64,000 nucleotides of DNA from Fennellomyces sp. T-0311. Its lineage: Eukaryota; Mucoromycota; Mucoromycetes; Mucorales; Lichtheimiaceae. Below, piece by piece: positions 1-9,939 of the stretch. A program made the position numbers and the translations under genes. The DNA lies in the NCBI GenBank assembly GCA_025266875.1, contig JALLLT010000010.1:868001-932000 (forward strand), read 5' to 3'. The notes under the pieces are model-generated. The model searched no databases, had not been told where the DNA came from, and was given only the letters and a program-made list of their open reading frames with translations. Numbering within the stretch: the first letter of the stretch is position 1; each line of letters begins with the position of its first letter.

Positions 1-2059
1 CAGAGCTCACCGGTACGCGAACATCTTAATGTAACCTGTAATAACAAACATTTTTAAATACTTCTATTTTATATAGTTTCACCTCCACAATGGAATGTTT
101 GTGCCAACATTGGAGGGGCAATGCAACGAGGAGCAAAGAAAGCTGTTTTTAGAACGTGCTCAGCGCTTTGAAATTATCGGTTGCTATGCCCAAACTGAGG
201 TTTGCTTTTTTTCTTACACCCGTTACCTTTCTAAGCAACAAGAGAAACTAAAACATAAATCACTATCTATAGCTAGGTCACGGTTCCAACCTCCAAGGTA
301 TCGAAACAACGGCAACATACATCAACGAAACGAACGAATTCGAGATTCATTCGCCGCATTTGACCTCGTCGAAATGGTGGATCGGTGGTTTAGGCAAGAC
401 TGCCAACTTTGCCATCGTCATGGCGCGTTTGATTCTCAATGGCGAGGACCTTGGACCGCATCCATTCTGTGTTCAAATCCGCAGCTTGGAAGACCATCGT
501 CCATTGCCAGGCATTACGGTCGGTGACATCGGACCCAAGTTTGGCTATGCAACAACCGATAATGGATTTATGTTGTTCGATCATTATCGCGTACCGCATA
601 TCTCTTTCTTGGCAAAGTACTCCCAAGTAATGCCCGGCACCGGTGAATACAGTAAGCCACCGAATGCCAAACTGTCGTATGGTACTATGGTGAGAATTCG
701 TGCCGGAATTGTCAATGGTAAAGTTTTATTTCATGAATTGCTTGGTGGTGATCGATCTGACAATAATTTCTTTTAGACAGTGGAACCACTTTGGCTCGTG
801 GTGCTACCATTGCCGTACGCTACTCTGCCGTTCGACGTCAGTTTGTGGATGCTGCTGAGCCACGCAAATGGAACGGCGAGTTGATCGAAACACCTGTTAT
901 TGACTACACGATGCAGCAATATCGCTTGCTTTCCAAGGTTGCCGCCGCTTATGCACTGCGTTTCACTGGTCGTGAGATGCTGCGTCTTTATTATCTGAAC
1001 CAGGAAGAAATGAAAAAAGGCAACTTTGGTCTGCTGGCTGACTTGCACGCCAGCTCTTCTGGTCTTAAGAGGTAATTATTGCTGACGTTTCGAGTTCTTT
1101 TTCTTCGTAATATATAAATTGAACTTTTGATATAACAGCTTGACCACAACCATGGCCCTTGAAGGGCTTGAGGACTGCCGTCGTGCCTGTGGTGGTCACG
1201 GCTACAGTATGTTCTCTGGACTTAGCATGTCGTACCAAGAATACCTTCCCAACGTGACCGTAAGTTCATCTTTCCAAAAGGAAAAGCAATCGACTGAAAC
1301 TTTATCCAGTTTGAAGGTGACAACTATGTTCTTACGCAACAAACTGCTCGATACCTTCTAAAGACGTTCCGCAACGTCATTGCTGGCAAATCCAAACCTT
1401 CGGAACACAATGTGACCATCAACTACATCACTGAATACCTGAAAAATCCCAAGGCCACTTTACCCGCTACGACTGGTTCGGAACTACTGAACCCCGAAGT
1501 CATTTTGAATGCGTTTGGATTCCGAGCCGCCTTTGGTATTGCCCAGATCGCTCAAGACCTCGATAAGAACGGCCGCAGCTGGAACTCTGTTTTGGTAGAC
1601 ATCAGCCGCGTCTCCAAAGCTCACTGCCAATATGTTCTTGTTCACAACTTCTTTGTGACACTGCAGCAAGCATCAGAAAAGGAGTTGGCGGCACCTGAGC
1701 GCAACATTTTGCAATCCTTGGCATACTTGTTTGCTCTTTATACCATGGAGAACGAGTCGTCAGAATTCTTTGAATCGGGTTATCTTTCGCCGGCCCAGGC
1801 CAAACTTTTGAAACAGCAAGTTTTGGAATTGGTTGCCCAGGTACGACCCAATGCCGTTCCTCTGGTCGACGCATTTGCCTTCTCCGACTATTATCTGGCA
1901 TCTGCATTGGGTCGTTACGATGGTCAGGTTTACGAAGCTTTAGCAGAATTCGCAGAACGCGAAGAACTCAATCAAACGCTTGTAGTTGACAGTTATGAAA
2001 AATGTATTAAGCCCTTTGTGTACAGAGGTTTGCAGAGACAAAGAGATGCTAAGCTTTAG
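1..2059 (+). CDS. Peroxisomal acyl-CoA oxidase, 5' partial
   Basis: First step of peroxisomal beta-oxidation: FAD-dependent oxidation of acyl-CoA to trans-2-enoyl-CoA with H2O2 release. The gene enters from the left edge. Readable exons are about 1-12, 77-199, 273-717, 777-1071, 1139-1259 and 1310-2059; from 77 onward they join to 578 codons in frame. Family motifs include HNGMFVPTLEG, CYAQTELGHGSNLQG, the TATYINETNEF strand, KWWIGGLGKTANFA and the RRACGGHGYS segment typical of acyl-CoA oxidases. The C-terminus is Ala-Lys-Leu, a type 1 peroxisomal targeting signal. Introns are 50-73 nt. The amino-terminal part lies outside the window. AATAAA-like sequence follows at about 2090. The enzyme family is clear; chain-length preference cannot be read from sequence. 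Confidence 0.93.
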
Positions 2060-2551
2060 ATGTCTTAGAAAAATTGATATTGAGTATTGAATAATAAATA
2101 TAAAAAATAATACATCCGATACATAGTGCGTATTCCCAAACTGAAGACCCTACATTTACCGGCGGTTGCACCACTGGTCGATTAAACCTCGTGTCGATGA
2201 CGACTTTCGCCTATTTGTGTACCGAACTCGTATATAGCCATTAATATAATATATTAGCGTGTGCTGCGATGTCAACAGAGAAAACTCACTGTCTCTGCCT
2301 TGTGCGCAATACGTACGTCAAAGTGTATATGCATCTTTTCTTCAAATGCATAGCATACTCTCAAGTAGGCTGCAAAAAGCCGGCAATTCGCTAAGCCGGT
2401 ATCTGATTAACATCGCCAATGACCCGGCCAATAAAATTGATTGTGCCTGACGATATTATGGCGACATTTACTACGTGTCATGCCAACGGTGCTTTCCATG
2501 ACAACTTTTTTTTATTGTTTATAACCAACAAAACCGTATATCGATGGGTGT
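2060..2551. other. Intergenic, convergent 3' ends
   Basis: This stretch separates the acyl-CoA oxidase and methyltransferase stop codons. It holds AT-rich 3' sequence with AATAAA-like polyadenylation signals near 2090. No gene is supported here. Confidence 0.6.
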
Positions 2552-3493
2552 CTATTCCTTGTGGGCGACAACTCGGAGTCGGACATACATAATGAACCAT
2601 TTGCCATCCTCTCGCTGATACGCCGGACGCAAATGTTCTGTGATTTCCGCAAGCACTTCTTGACGCTCTTCATCCGATTTGAGCGGTTCCAGGAAAGCAA
2701 AGCCGAACGTTTTGAGCCATCCAGCAACATCAGTGTTGAGTTCGGTTGGGCGTGGCACTAGCTCTATTGACTCAACCTTAAATCCGTTGGATTCCAGCAA
2801 CTTGGCGTATTCTTGAGGTGATGGGAAATACCTTTCCAAACAAGGTTAGCGGGCATTTAAGAAAAAGGTTGGGCAAAATCGTTACCACGGCGACAATGCT
2901 TTTCCATTAAAGCCGCGCTTGTTCAGGGCAGTAATCAGTGCAGTGTGAACCTCTGCAATAGAGTGTTAGCGAATCTGAAACTGTATATGAATTGCAGAAA
3001 TGGCTCTTGCCTCCACAGTTCATATAGCCACCAAACTCGGCAACGAATCTACCAGCTGGCTTGAGCACTTGATGGATGCCCCGAATTGCTTTGACGGGCT
3101 CCTTCAGCCAATGAAGCGCTTAATTTAGAAAAAAATGAGTATACATGGTATCGATGAAAAGTGAGATACGTTACTAGCACTGGAGAAGACGGCGTCAAAT
3201 GGCTCTTGGTTTTCCTTGTCAAACCATTGTCCAAGGTAATGGCCGTCGACAACATGGTACTCGATGCCCTGAGTGGATTGCTTTGCCTTGGCAATCATGT
3301 CAGTGCTTGCGTCAATGCCCACAACAGTTTGACATTGCTTTGCCAATTCTTGAGTAAGCACGCCGTCGCCGCATCCAAAATCGAGAATACGTTCGGTTGG
3401 CTTGGCGTCGAGTTTACCAAGGATGATGTTGCCAAGTTTTGGCACGAACGACGCATGGGTGTCATAGTTGGAAGCAGACCAAGGATCCGACAT
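2552..3493 (-). CDS. Class I SAM-dependent methyltransferase
   Basis: A small-molecule type methyltransferase of 257 residues, resembling the trans-aconitate/ubiE-like Methyltransf_11 group. Exons on the minus strand are 3493-3175, 3118-3011, 2952-2886 and 2831-2552. Motif I (LDFGCGDG, about residue 38) binds SAM, the acidic GIDAS loop follows, and the post-motif FDAVFSSATLHWLKEP is typical of the trans-aconitate methyltransferase-like group (LHW). The C-terminal part (PSPQEYAKLLESNGF) also fits that group. The second intron appears to use a GC donor (GGAG|GCAAGA), because only that junction gives the frame MNCGEVHTAL. The substrate cannot be predicted. No signal peptide or membrane segment is seen, so a soluble enzyme is likely. 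Confidence 0.85.
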
Positions 3494-4009
3494 TTCGGCT
3501 TTCGGGTTATTTCCGCCATTTCCAGCGACATCCTTTATATAAGGGCAAGCGAAGGCTGACAGGGCGGCGTGGGGCGAGTTCTGATTGGACTAGCACACGA
3601 TGATACATCTTGACCGTCTGTACACGAAGTGAGGCATTGGATCCTTTGACGGAACTGACTCACGACACGGTTATACGTTTACTTCCTATTTCCAAATACG
3701 AACACCACCTGGTTGGCTAAGCTTTTTAGCATGTTCACAAGTGACAAGCACCAAAAGCACAGGGAGCATGTGTAACTATGAAAGAATGGGGTCAAGCGTA
3801 CATAAGCGGGGCAAGATCAGAGTGAATCCCCAAAGCAAACAACGGCGCATAGGTGTTCTCACAGTTTACTTCAATTTCACATGCTCCAGAACCCAGCAGT
3901 GAGTGATGTGCTTCATGCCCCTTTCGTTTCCCCACACTTTGCGACGCTGAGTTATATAAAGACCCACTCCCGTGCCGAGCATTTCTTGTATACACTTAAT
4001 CCACAAACC
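3494..4009. other. Divergent promoter region
   Basis: About 0.5 kb lies between the divergently transcribed methyltransferase and SCP2 genes. A TATATAAAG-like box lies at about 3953-3961, some 50 nt upstream of the SCP2 start codon. No gene is supported in the rest. Confidence 0.5.
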
Positions 4010-4655
4010 ATGAGCGAAGCCCGATTGAAGCAGCTTGCCAGTGACCTCCTCTTGCCAGAACTTGAACGACAGCTGGCCGAAGATCCCAGCCTTTGGCCTA
4101 ATGTCAAGGGCCTCTTCATTGTCACGGTTGCAAAGAAGAAGAAGCCCATGGCAACGTGGTACGTAGCGGTGTATGACTGATGGCTGGACTCGTAAGCTAA
4201 TGCGCATGCGGTTGTTGCTCAGGTACCTTTTGCTTCAAGGTAAAGCGCTTAAATGAAACCGTAGCGTCGGTTTCCAGAAAAAATTCATGCTGTTCTGTAG
4301 GCAAGGACATCAAGCCGCTGATCACTGACGATGAGCAGCTGGCCAGAAGCTCGGCCAAATCCAAGGTCCGCGTCGTCAAGATCCAAGTCGAGGACAGCGA
4401 CCTCATCAACTTCATCACCGGCGGCATGACGGGTGTCAAGGCCTACATGACCGGCAAGATCAAGGTGCGCGGTGATTTGATGTTGGCCCAACGCTTGGAG
4501 GAAGTGTTCGAAAAGGCTGACGGCCGAAAGGTAAGCGTGCATATCGCCTGGGGGGTGGCCTGTGATGGGCTGACAGCGTCTTTTAGCGCGCCATTGAGTT
4601 TATCTCCAAGAACGACGAGCTGCGGGCTCTGGCCAGCGGCAAATCCAAACTGTAA
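4010..4655 (+). CDS. SCP2 sterol-carrier domain protein with peroxisomal signal
   Basis: A 154-residue protein made almost entirely of an SCP2 lipid-binding domain, which carries fatty acyl-CoAs and sterols. Exons are 4010-4158, 4223-4239, 4301-4530 and 4587-4655 (465 nt). The second exon is only 17 nt. Recognisable segments are the DLINFITGGMTGVKAYMTGK region, the KIKVRGDLMLAQRL helix typical of SCP2 domains, and the C-terminal Ser-Lys-Leu, a perfect type 1 peroxisomal signal. The start at 4010 follows a TATA-like box and a CAAACC context. An AATAAA signal lies just after the stop (about 4672). It sits near the acyl-CoA oxidase, but with another gene between, so co-regulation is only inference. 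Confidence 0.93.
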
Positions 4656-4792
4656 GACGGCTCATTCACCCGCAATAAACTTTTTTGCTGTGCAAAAGAA
4701 AGACACGCGTGTATGAGAAAGAAGGGGGGCTATATTACATTAGGTTCTTTTATGTCGAGGGAGGATGATGTGCATGAAGATTGTTGCGAGAA

Positions 4793-4810
4793 AGAGAGAG
4801 AGAGAGAGAG
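4793..4810. repeat. (AG)n microsatellite
   Basis: A run of AG dinucleotides between the convergent SCP2 and RPB11 genes, followed by a short AT run. It is probably in the 3' untranslated region of one of them. Confidence 0.9.
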
Positions 4811-4819
4811 AATATATAT

Positions 4820-5415
4820 CTAAAAGTCCAGATCCATCCCTGGCCGGTTTGGATCTAAGCCAGCACCAGGCTGGCGGCTGGCCTCAGCAGCGTCGTATGC
4901 TCCCATGGCGGGCTGGGTGGCCTTGGCATCTTCGAAGGTACGGTGCCGGATCACGTCCATGTCGAACTTGTTCTTCAGCGTGTTGATTTCTGAGATCAGC
5001 TCGGACGTTGCGTCTTTCAATGCCTGGCCAGGAGCGGTGCCTGGCACTGTTTGCACTTTGATCAAAAAGTTGTGTTCAAGCGGATGAGGCACCTTGTAGC
5101 CCGCAAACAGAACGCGCGGATCCTTCAGCAGTTGCCTGTGTTTGGTTTTTCATTGATTGAGTCTATCGGCTCGTATGCACATATATCAGTGCTGCTTACG
5201 CTCGTAGCATGTTGGCCAGCGTGTGATCTTCACGCTCGATCTTGAACGTGGCTGCGTTGGGGATCTTGGTGTCGACCTCCATCTCCACCCTTTTGGTTTA
5301 ATGTGAGGAACAAAGAAAAAAAAAAGAAACGAGCGCATTAAGGATAATCTATGGAGGCATACTTTCTTCGGCCCTCTGGGATCACAAATAGTTCGAAGCG
5401 ATCGGGTGCGTTCAT
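4820..5415 (-). CDS. RPB11: RNA polymerase II subunit RPB11
   Basis: Small core subunit of RNA polymerase II, the partner of Rpb3 in the alpha-like heterodimer that nucleates polymerase assembly in the nucleus. Exons are 5415-5363, 5289-5200 and 5135-4820 (459 nt, 152 residues). The start MNAPDRFELF is the family's signature, followed by KIEREDHTLANMLR (alpha-subunit dimerisation helix) and FAGYKVPHPLEHNFLIKVQT. The C-terminal tail beyond about residue 115 is longer than in yeast (about 120 residues) and is proline/alanine-rich, ending GMDLDF. It is transcribed divergently from LSM4 and converges on the SCP2 gene. Confidence 0.96.
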
Positions 5416-5657
5416 GGTTGCTAGCCTTTGGACGGGAAGAAAGAAAGAAAGAAAGAAGAGCCAACTTGGAAAAACGCACACGAAAGCACACGTCACTTTT
5501 GAGGCAAGTTGCTTTTCCGCGACCAAGTTCCTGCTTGCCTTTCACACGACAGATCATACGCTCATGTAAGTTACAGCCCCACCGCGCCCGTCTCGAGCCA
5601 CTGCTGACATTCGACCATTAGACAGTTCGCTGTCGGCCTCGCCGGAAATAACAAAAC
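5416..5657. promoter_or_regulatory. Shared divergent promoter of RPB11 and LSM4
   Basis: Only 242 bp separate the start codons of these two RNA-metabolism genes, so a bidirectional promoter is likely. It contains a GAAA tetranucleotide run near 5437-5457 and no obvious TATA box. The shared control is inferred from spacing. Confidence 0.5.
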
Positions 5658-6029
5658 ATGCTCCCACTTTCACTGTTACATACCGCTGCAGGACATCCGC
5701 TTCTCGTCGAATTAAAAAATGGCGAGACATTCAACGGCCACTTGGTCAACTGCGATAACTGGATGAATCTGACCCTTCGCGAAGTGATCCAAACCTCCCC
5801 CGACGGCGACCGGTTCTGGCGATTGCCGGAATGCTATATCCGCGGCAACACGATCAAATATCTCAACGTGCCCGAAGAGATCGTCGATATGGTCAAAGAG
5901 GACGAAAGCCGGGCGAGAAGCATGCGTAGTAACCGTGGACGTGGTGGTGGACGAGAGAATGGGTACGGCGGTCGCGGCCGTGGAAGAGGCGGTCAGAATC
6001 GCGGTGGAAACCGAGGTGCTCGACCATGA
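5658..6029 (+). CDS. LSM4: U6 snRNA-associated Sm-like protein LSm4
   Basis: Subunit of the Lsm2-8 ring (U6 snRNA, spliceosome) and the Lsm1-7 ring (mRNA decapping). It is a single exon of 123 residues. The start [20 protein letters not shown] matches the family's amino terminus. Sm1 ([19 protein letters not shown]) and Sm2 ([10 protein letters not shown]) motifs follow. The tail after about residue 88 is an RGG/RG-rich low-complexity region, as in other eukaryotic Lsm4 proteins, where it supports RNA binding and P-body assembly. An AATAAA signal is seen about 60 nt after the stop. Lack of introns is unusual among its neighbours. Confidence 0.97.
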   Translation: MLPLSLLHTAAGHPLLVELKNGETFNGHLVNCDNWMNLTLREVIQTSPDGDRFWRLPECYIRGNTIKYLNVPEEIVDMVKEDESRARSMRSNRGRGGGRENGYGGRGRGRGGQNRGGNRGARP

Positions 6030-6441
6030 TCAGACTCATAATGTTACCCCCACCCCTCTCCCCAAGAAAACTCTCCCTCCTCCCTTTCACTCAATAAAAA
6101 CAGACGGCGGCGATGCTTGTACTTAGAGAAGGATACGTCACGCGACCACACAGATGGCCAATGAATGGGGTCCAGTTATTACGCGATCATGATGATGGAT
6201 CAACTGCAGCACGCAGCAACGTCACGTGCTTGGGCAAGATGTTGTAAAGGGAAAAATAAGGTCAGAGTGATTTATTTTCTTCATAGAATGCACTGGCACT
6301 AAGCTCCAGAACACGAAAGAGCATTACATTACAGTACTAATAATAGAGATATATATACAAATCTGGAGGAGAATTCAACGTAAAAGAGAATAAGGATAAA
6401 GTGCTGCGTGCATGCGTTCCAAAGCATAAAGTATAGAGGTA
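6030..6441. other. Intergenic between convergent LSM4 and OPT genes
   Basis: 3' flanks of two convergent genes. An AATAAA-type signal for LSM4 lies near 6091. The OPT side contains AT-rich sequence. No gene is supported. Confidence 0.55.
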
Positions 6442-8693
6442 TTATGGGCAGTTAGCGACATCACCTTCGATGCAGGAGGCATAGAAGATGTTGCCCTCGA
6501 CACCGCCAAGGGTGAAGACAGCCTTCAGCAGAGCAGAGATACCTTGACCAGCAATCATACCACCAGCAACGCTGTACATGAAGTCGTCGTAGCCCTTGAA
6601 GTTGACGCGCTTCCAGATCTTGCCGCCGACCCAGCCGAGGAACATGGAGAAGGGGATTTCCGGTGAAGGGTTGATCATGGCGATACCAATAGCCGACATG
6701 GAGGGGATATAGCGATGGTACTTCTGGGGGATAGCCAAGAACTTGATCAAGGGCACAATCACGCCAATAGCAGCACAGACCGCGGTGACGATGATACAAG
6801 CCTTGCTCAATGGATCGGCAGCGCCAGTCAGCAGCTTGGCGACTTGTAACCACGCCATCACAGCGACAAGCTGGAACTCGCAGTTGGCAGTGTCGAGGTC
6901 TTCGTTGATAATGCAAGGGTAGGCTTCGGCGAACAGGATGAAGAGACCGACGGCAATACCAATGGCAGGCAGCGAGGCAACAGCCTGGGCAAGGAACTGC
7001 GAACGGGGAGAGGCACCGACGATCTGGCCGGTCTTGAGATCACCCACCATGTCGACGGACTGCGAGGCAGCCGAAGCGGCAATGACACCAGCCATCAGGT
7101 TGTTCTTCTGGAGCTGTTCGGTGCTTGGCGCTGGCATACCAGCAAAGATCAGCTGGGCCATCTTACCGATACTGCCGGTAGGGTTGATATCGGTCTCACC
7201 AGAAGACTGGATACCGACAAAGGCGAGCAAGAAGGCAATGATGACGGCGACAATCGACTGATACACAGGCATATGGAAGAATTCGCCCATGATTGCACAT
7301 GTGAAGATGATGGAGATAATGGTGCCCGTACCCCACCAGTATACAGGAACAAGCTCTTCTGGCTTGTAGGTGTCATCGATATCGGGGTGGTAAACTGCTT
7401 GGTCAACCTCCTCTCCGCCCCTACGAAGGACCTTGACCTTGAATAGAACAATGACCTTTCGGCAGGCGCTGTACATTTCCAGAGCACCGCCCTTGCAGGC
7501 ACGCCATAACATTTCATAACGGACAAACAATTCGGTCATGGACGACAACACCATGAGAGCAATGCCAGGCCACAGGTAGAACTTTTGGGCGGATTCGCCC
7601 TCGCTCGAAAAGCCGTGGGAGCCAGTCCAAACGCCCTTGGTCACAAGGGTAGGGCCGATAATACCGTACAAGAAGATGGACGAGACGAAGAAAGTGATGA
7701 CTGTTGAGCCGGGAGTCATGAGGCCAGCGCCGAAGAATGGCCAGTCGAACGTGAAGTACCAGCCCCATTCAGCGTCGGCGCTCATCATGTTGGTATAGCC
7801 AGTGCTGTAGCCGATCCACCACAGAATATGGACTGTGAGAGGTTTGCGTCAGTATAGCTGTCTGTCTTTTTGTTTCCCCCATGATCTGCACAATGCTTAC
7901 TGGTTTCAAAGAACGGCACCCAGTGGGCAATCAAGGACCAGATAAAGGTGATCATGAAAAAGATACCCATCCACATGGCCTTCTTCATGGCCTCGCGCTC
8001 GCCCTCGACACTGTTGTGCAGCGAAATGATGGTGGTTGCGGTGGCACGGGGTGTTGGGAAAGGCAGATCCTGGTTGATAACAAAGTGTCGGCGCAGGGGA
8101 ACGGCAAAGAACAGACCGTAGAAGGCTGCAGAGATGGTGAACAGCACAAGGGCAGCAGCGTCGCCCTTGGGGGTGGTCATCAAGCCGAGCTTGTACAAGG
8201 CAGGAACACCTGCCACAAAACCTGCAGACAGACCACCCGCGGTGGTGGCAGCCGATTGAGCTGTAACGTTTTCCTTGGGGCCGAAATAACCGCCACCCAT
8301 CCAGAGTGGCAAGATGCGCGAAAGGGGCTTAAGAATGGCAAAGGAGAAGATGGCGCCAAAGAGCGACGCGCCAAAGGTCCAGCCGATCTTCAAACCGAGA
8401 TATGTGTTCGATGCAGCTGTGGGTTGGGTTGGATGGATCAGTATAACGTTTTCTTTGTGCGACGGACTGATAAATATAAACTTAATCAGCTCCGATTACT
8501 TGCCTACAAGACATCCAAGTATCGAACCAATGACAGAAGCACGCCAGGTGAACTGCCATTCTTCAACGAACTCCTGGCCGAGCGGCCGGTCGTCCTTCAT
8601 TTCGACTTGCTGATCCAGATCATATTGCTCTTTCTCCTTTGAATCAACTTCGTACTCGATCTTCTCCTCGGGAGCTGCCGCTTTGTCCGCCAT
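6442..8693 (-). CDS. OPT-superfamily oligopeptide/metal-chelate transporter
   Basis: Proton-coupled importer of small peptides or metal-siderophore type chelates, in the plasma or vacuolar membrane. Exons are 8693-8504, 8416-7901 and 7832-6442 (2097 nt, 698 residues, the normal length for this family). The amino terminus is a charged cytosolic region, followed by many hydrophobic segments. Typical family stretches are AASNTYLGLKIGW, the GGGYFGPKENVTAQSAA loop and the NKNNLMAG/DLKTGQIVGASPR-like region (here QKNNLMAG, DLKTGQIVGASPR). The first intron must use a GC donor (GTAG|GCAAGT) to keep frame into AASNTY. The sequence looks closer to the fungal metal/oligopeptide OPT branch than to classical Opt1, but substrate is unknown. 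Confidence 0.92.
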
Positions 8694-9443
8694 GCTGTGA
8701 GTTGGGTTGGGGGAGTGCAAAAAAGGCGAGGGGGAGAAGGAAAAAAGAAAAGGTGGTGAGCAGAGGGAAGAGGGGCGATGCAATTGGTTTTATAGCATTG
8801 GGCGACTTGACGCACCTTTTGTAATGGAAGGTACGTGCGTTTCGTCTTCCGGTTTGACGTGGAGGATCTTTTTCAGGAAATTTCTGCTCGAAATGGCATT
8901 TCGCGGTCAATTAGGGCGTGTCCTACCCTGCCTGTCCTTTATCTAATCCCTTCGGTTATAGCAGGATAAGTAACGCAGATAGTCCTTTTCTGACAACCAT
9001 CCCTGCTCCAAAAGAATTGCTTGCGTCCTTTTTAGTCCTTCTTATCCCGTTTTGTTCGTGCGCATGAAATGATCCACTCGTCGGAGGAACGCCATTCCAC
9101 GGCGGAGTCCCCTTGTGTCCGCAACCCAAGTCGTATCACAACACCCGCACATAGACGCTCAAACTTACAGGCAAATCGGTAATACCGCCCTTCTTGCTCA
9201 CTGCCGTCTGCTGACAACTCCAACTTATCGTACTGCAACGAATACTATCTACTCTCCCTAAGCTGCGCCTTATCGCATGCATATCCCCACCCCGCCCCGC
9301 CCCCCTTTATGTTCCGTGCTATATCCGATGCACTCATTTGTTCCCGCCAAGTCCATCTCACTATCGATTGTGCCTGCCATTTCCCGCGAGCGTGTGACAA
9401 ACAAAGGCCATGCCAAAACCTGTCCAGATCACACGCTGCTTAC
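8694..9443. other. OPT gene 5' flank, no gene seen
   Basis: Upstream region of the OPT gene. It includes a pyrimidine-rich leader on the minus strand next to the start codon, and C-rich runs near 9285-9305. Open frames here are short and show no recognisable motif. Confidence 0.4.
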
Positions 9444-9686
9444 TTGTTTTGATCGTGCAGGGAACGCATCATGATACCAACAGGTTTTATTCACAATGTC
9501 AAAAATATCCGTCTCCTCGACAGAGCAGAAGAGTCGACCCCACGTCATCCCTCTAGCTGGCATTGGCTTGGTTTCGATATCGTAATCCATGCACTTCATC
9601 CAATGGCCGAATCGCATCATCTTGTGCACATCGAAAACAGGAAGCTTTACTCTGCAAGGATACTCTTTCCATTTTCGGATTACCGA
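9444..9686 (-). CDS. Exon-like fragment of an unrecognised gene
   Basis: An uninterrupted 81-codon minus-strand segment bounded by a good acceptor (CATGTAG, ending at 9687) and a good donor (CAA|GTAAGC at 9443). It reads RKWKEYPCRVKLPVFDVHK near its start and contains a Cys/Trp-rich part (MKCMDYD, WGRLFCSVEETD, NKTCWYHD). Codon use looks coding. A further upstream in-frame exon candidate (about 9734-9830) and a downstream one (about 9250-9400) exist, but no start codon or family match could be assigned. It may be a degenerate gene remnant. An overlapping plus-strand frame of 155 codons (9471-9938) cannot be excluded. Confidence 0.3.
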
Positions 9687-9939
9687 CTACATGTGACAGT
9701 GGTTCAATTTGTTGTACTTGCTATGGTAACTGCTGCAGGGTTTAGAGTCAGGAGATATTTCCATACTTCTGGCCCGGAAAATCCCCATAGAGACAACCAG
9801 CGAGCAAAGAAGAGTCACTTGATTATCTTATTCGTCCACATAATATTCACAAGTGGAAGCAGTTCGGACGCCGAAATTCTGTGTGCTCAGACAGCAACCA
9901 TTTGTGGCGGATACAATTTGCAGAGGTCAACCATTTGAA

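Noticed and set aside
6461..7526. Several long frames inside the OPT gene on both strands
   Set aside because: Shadow frames of the transporter; the true frame carries the family motifs.
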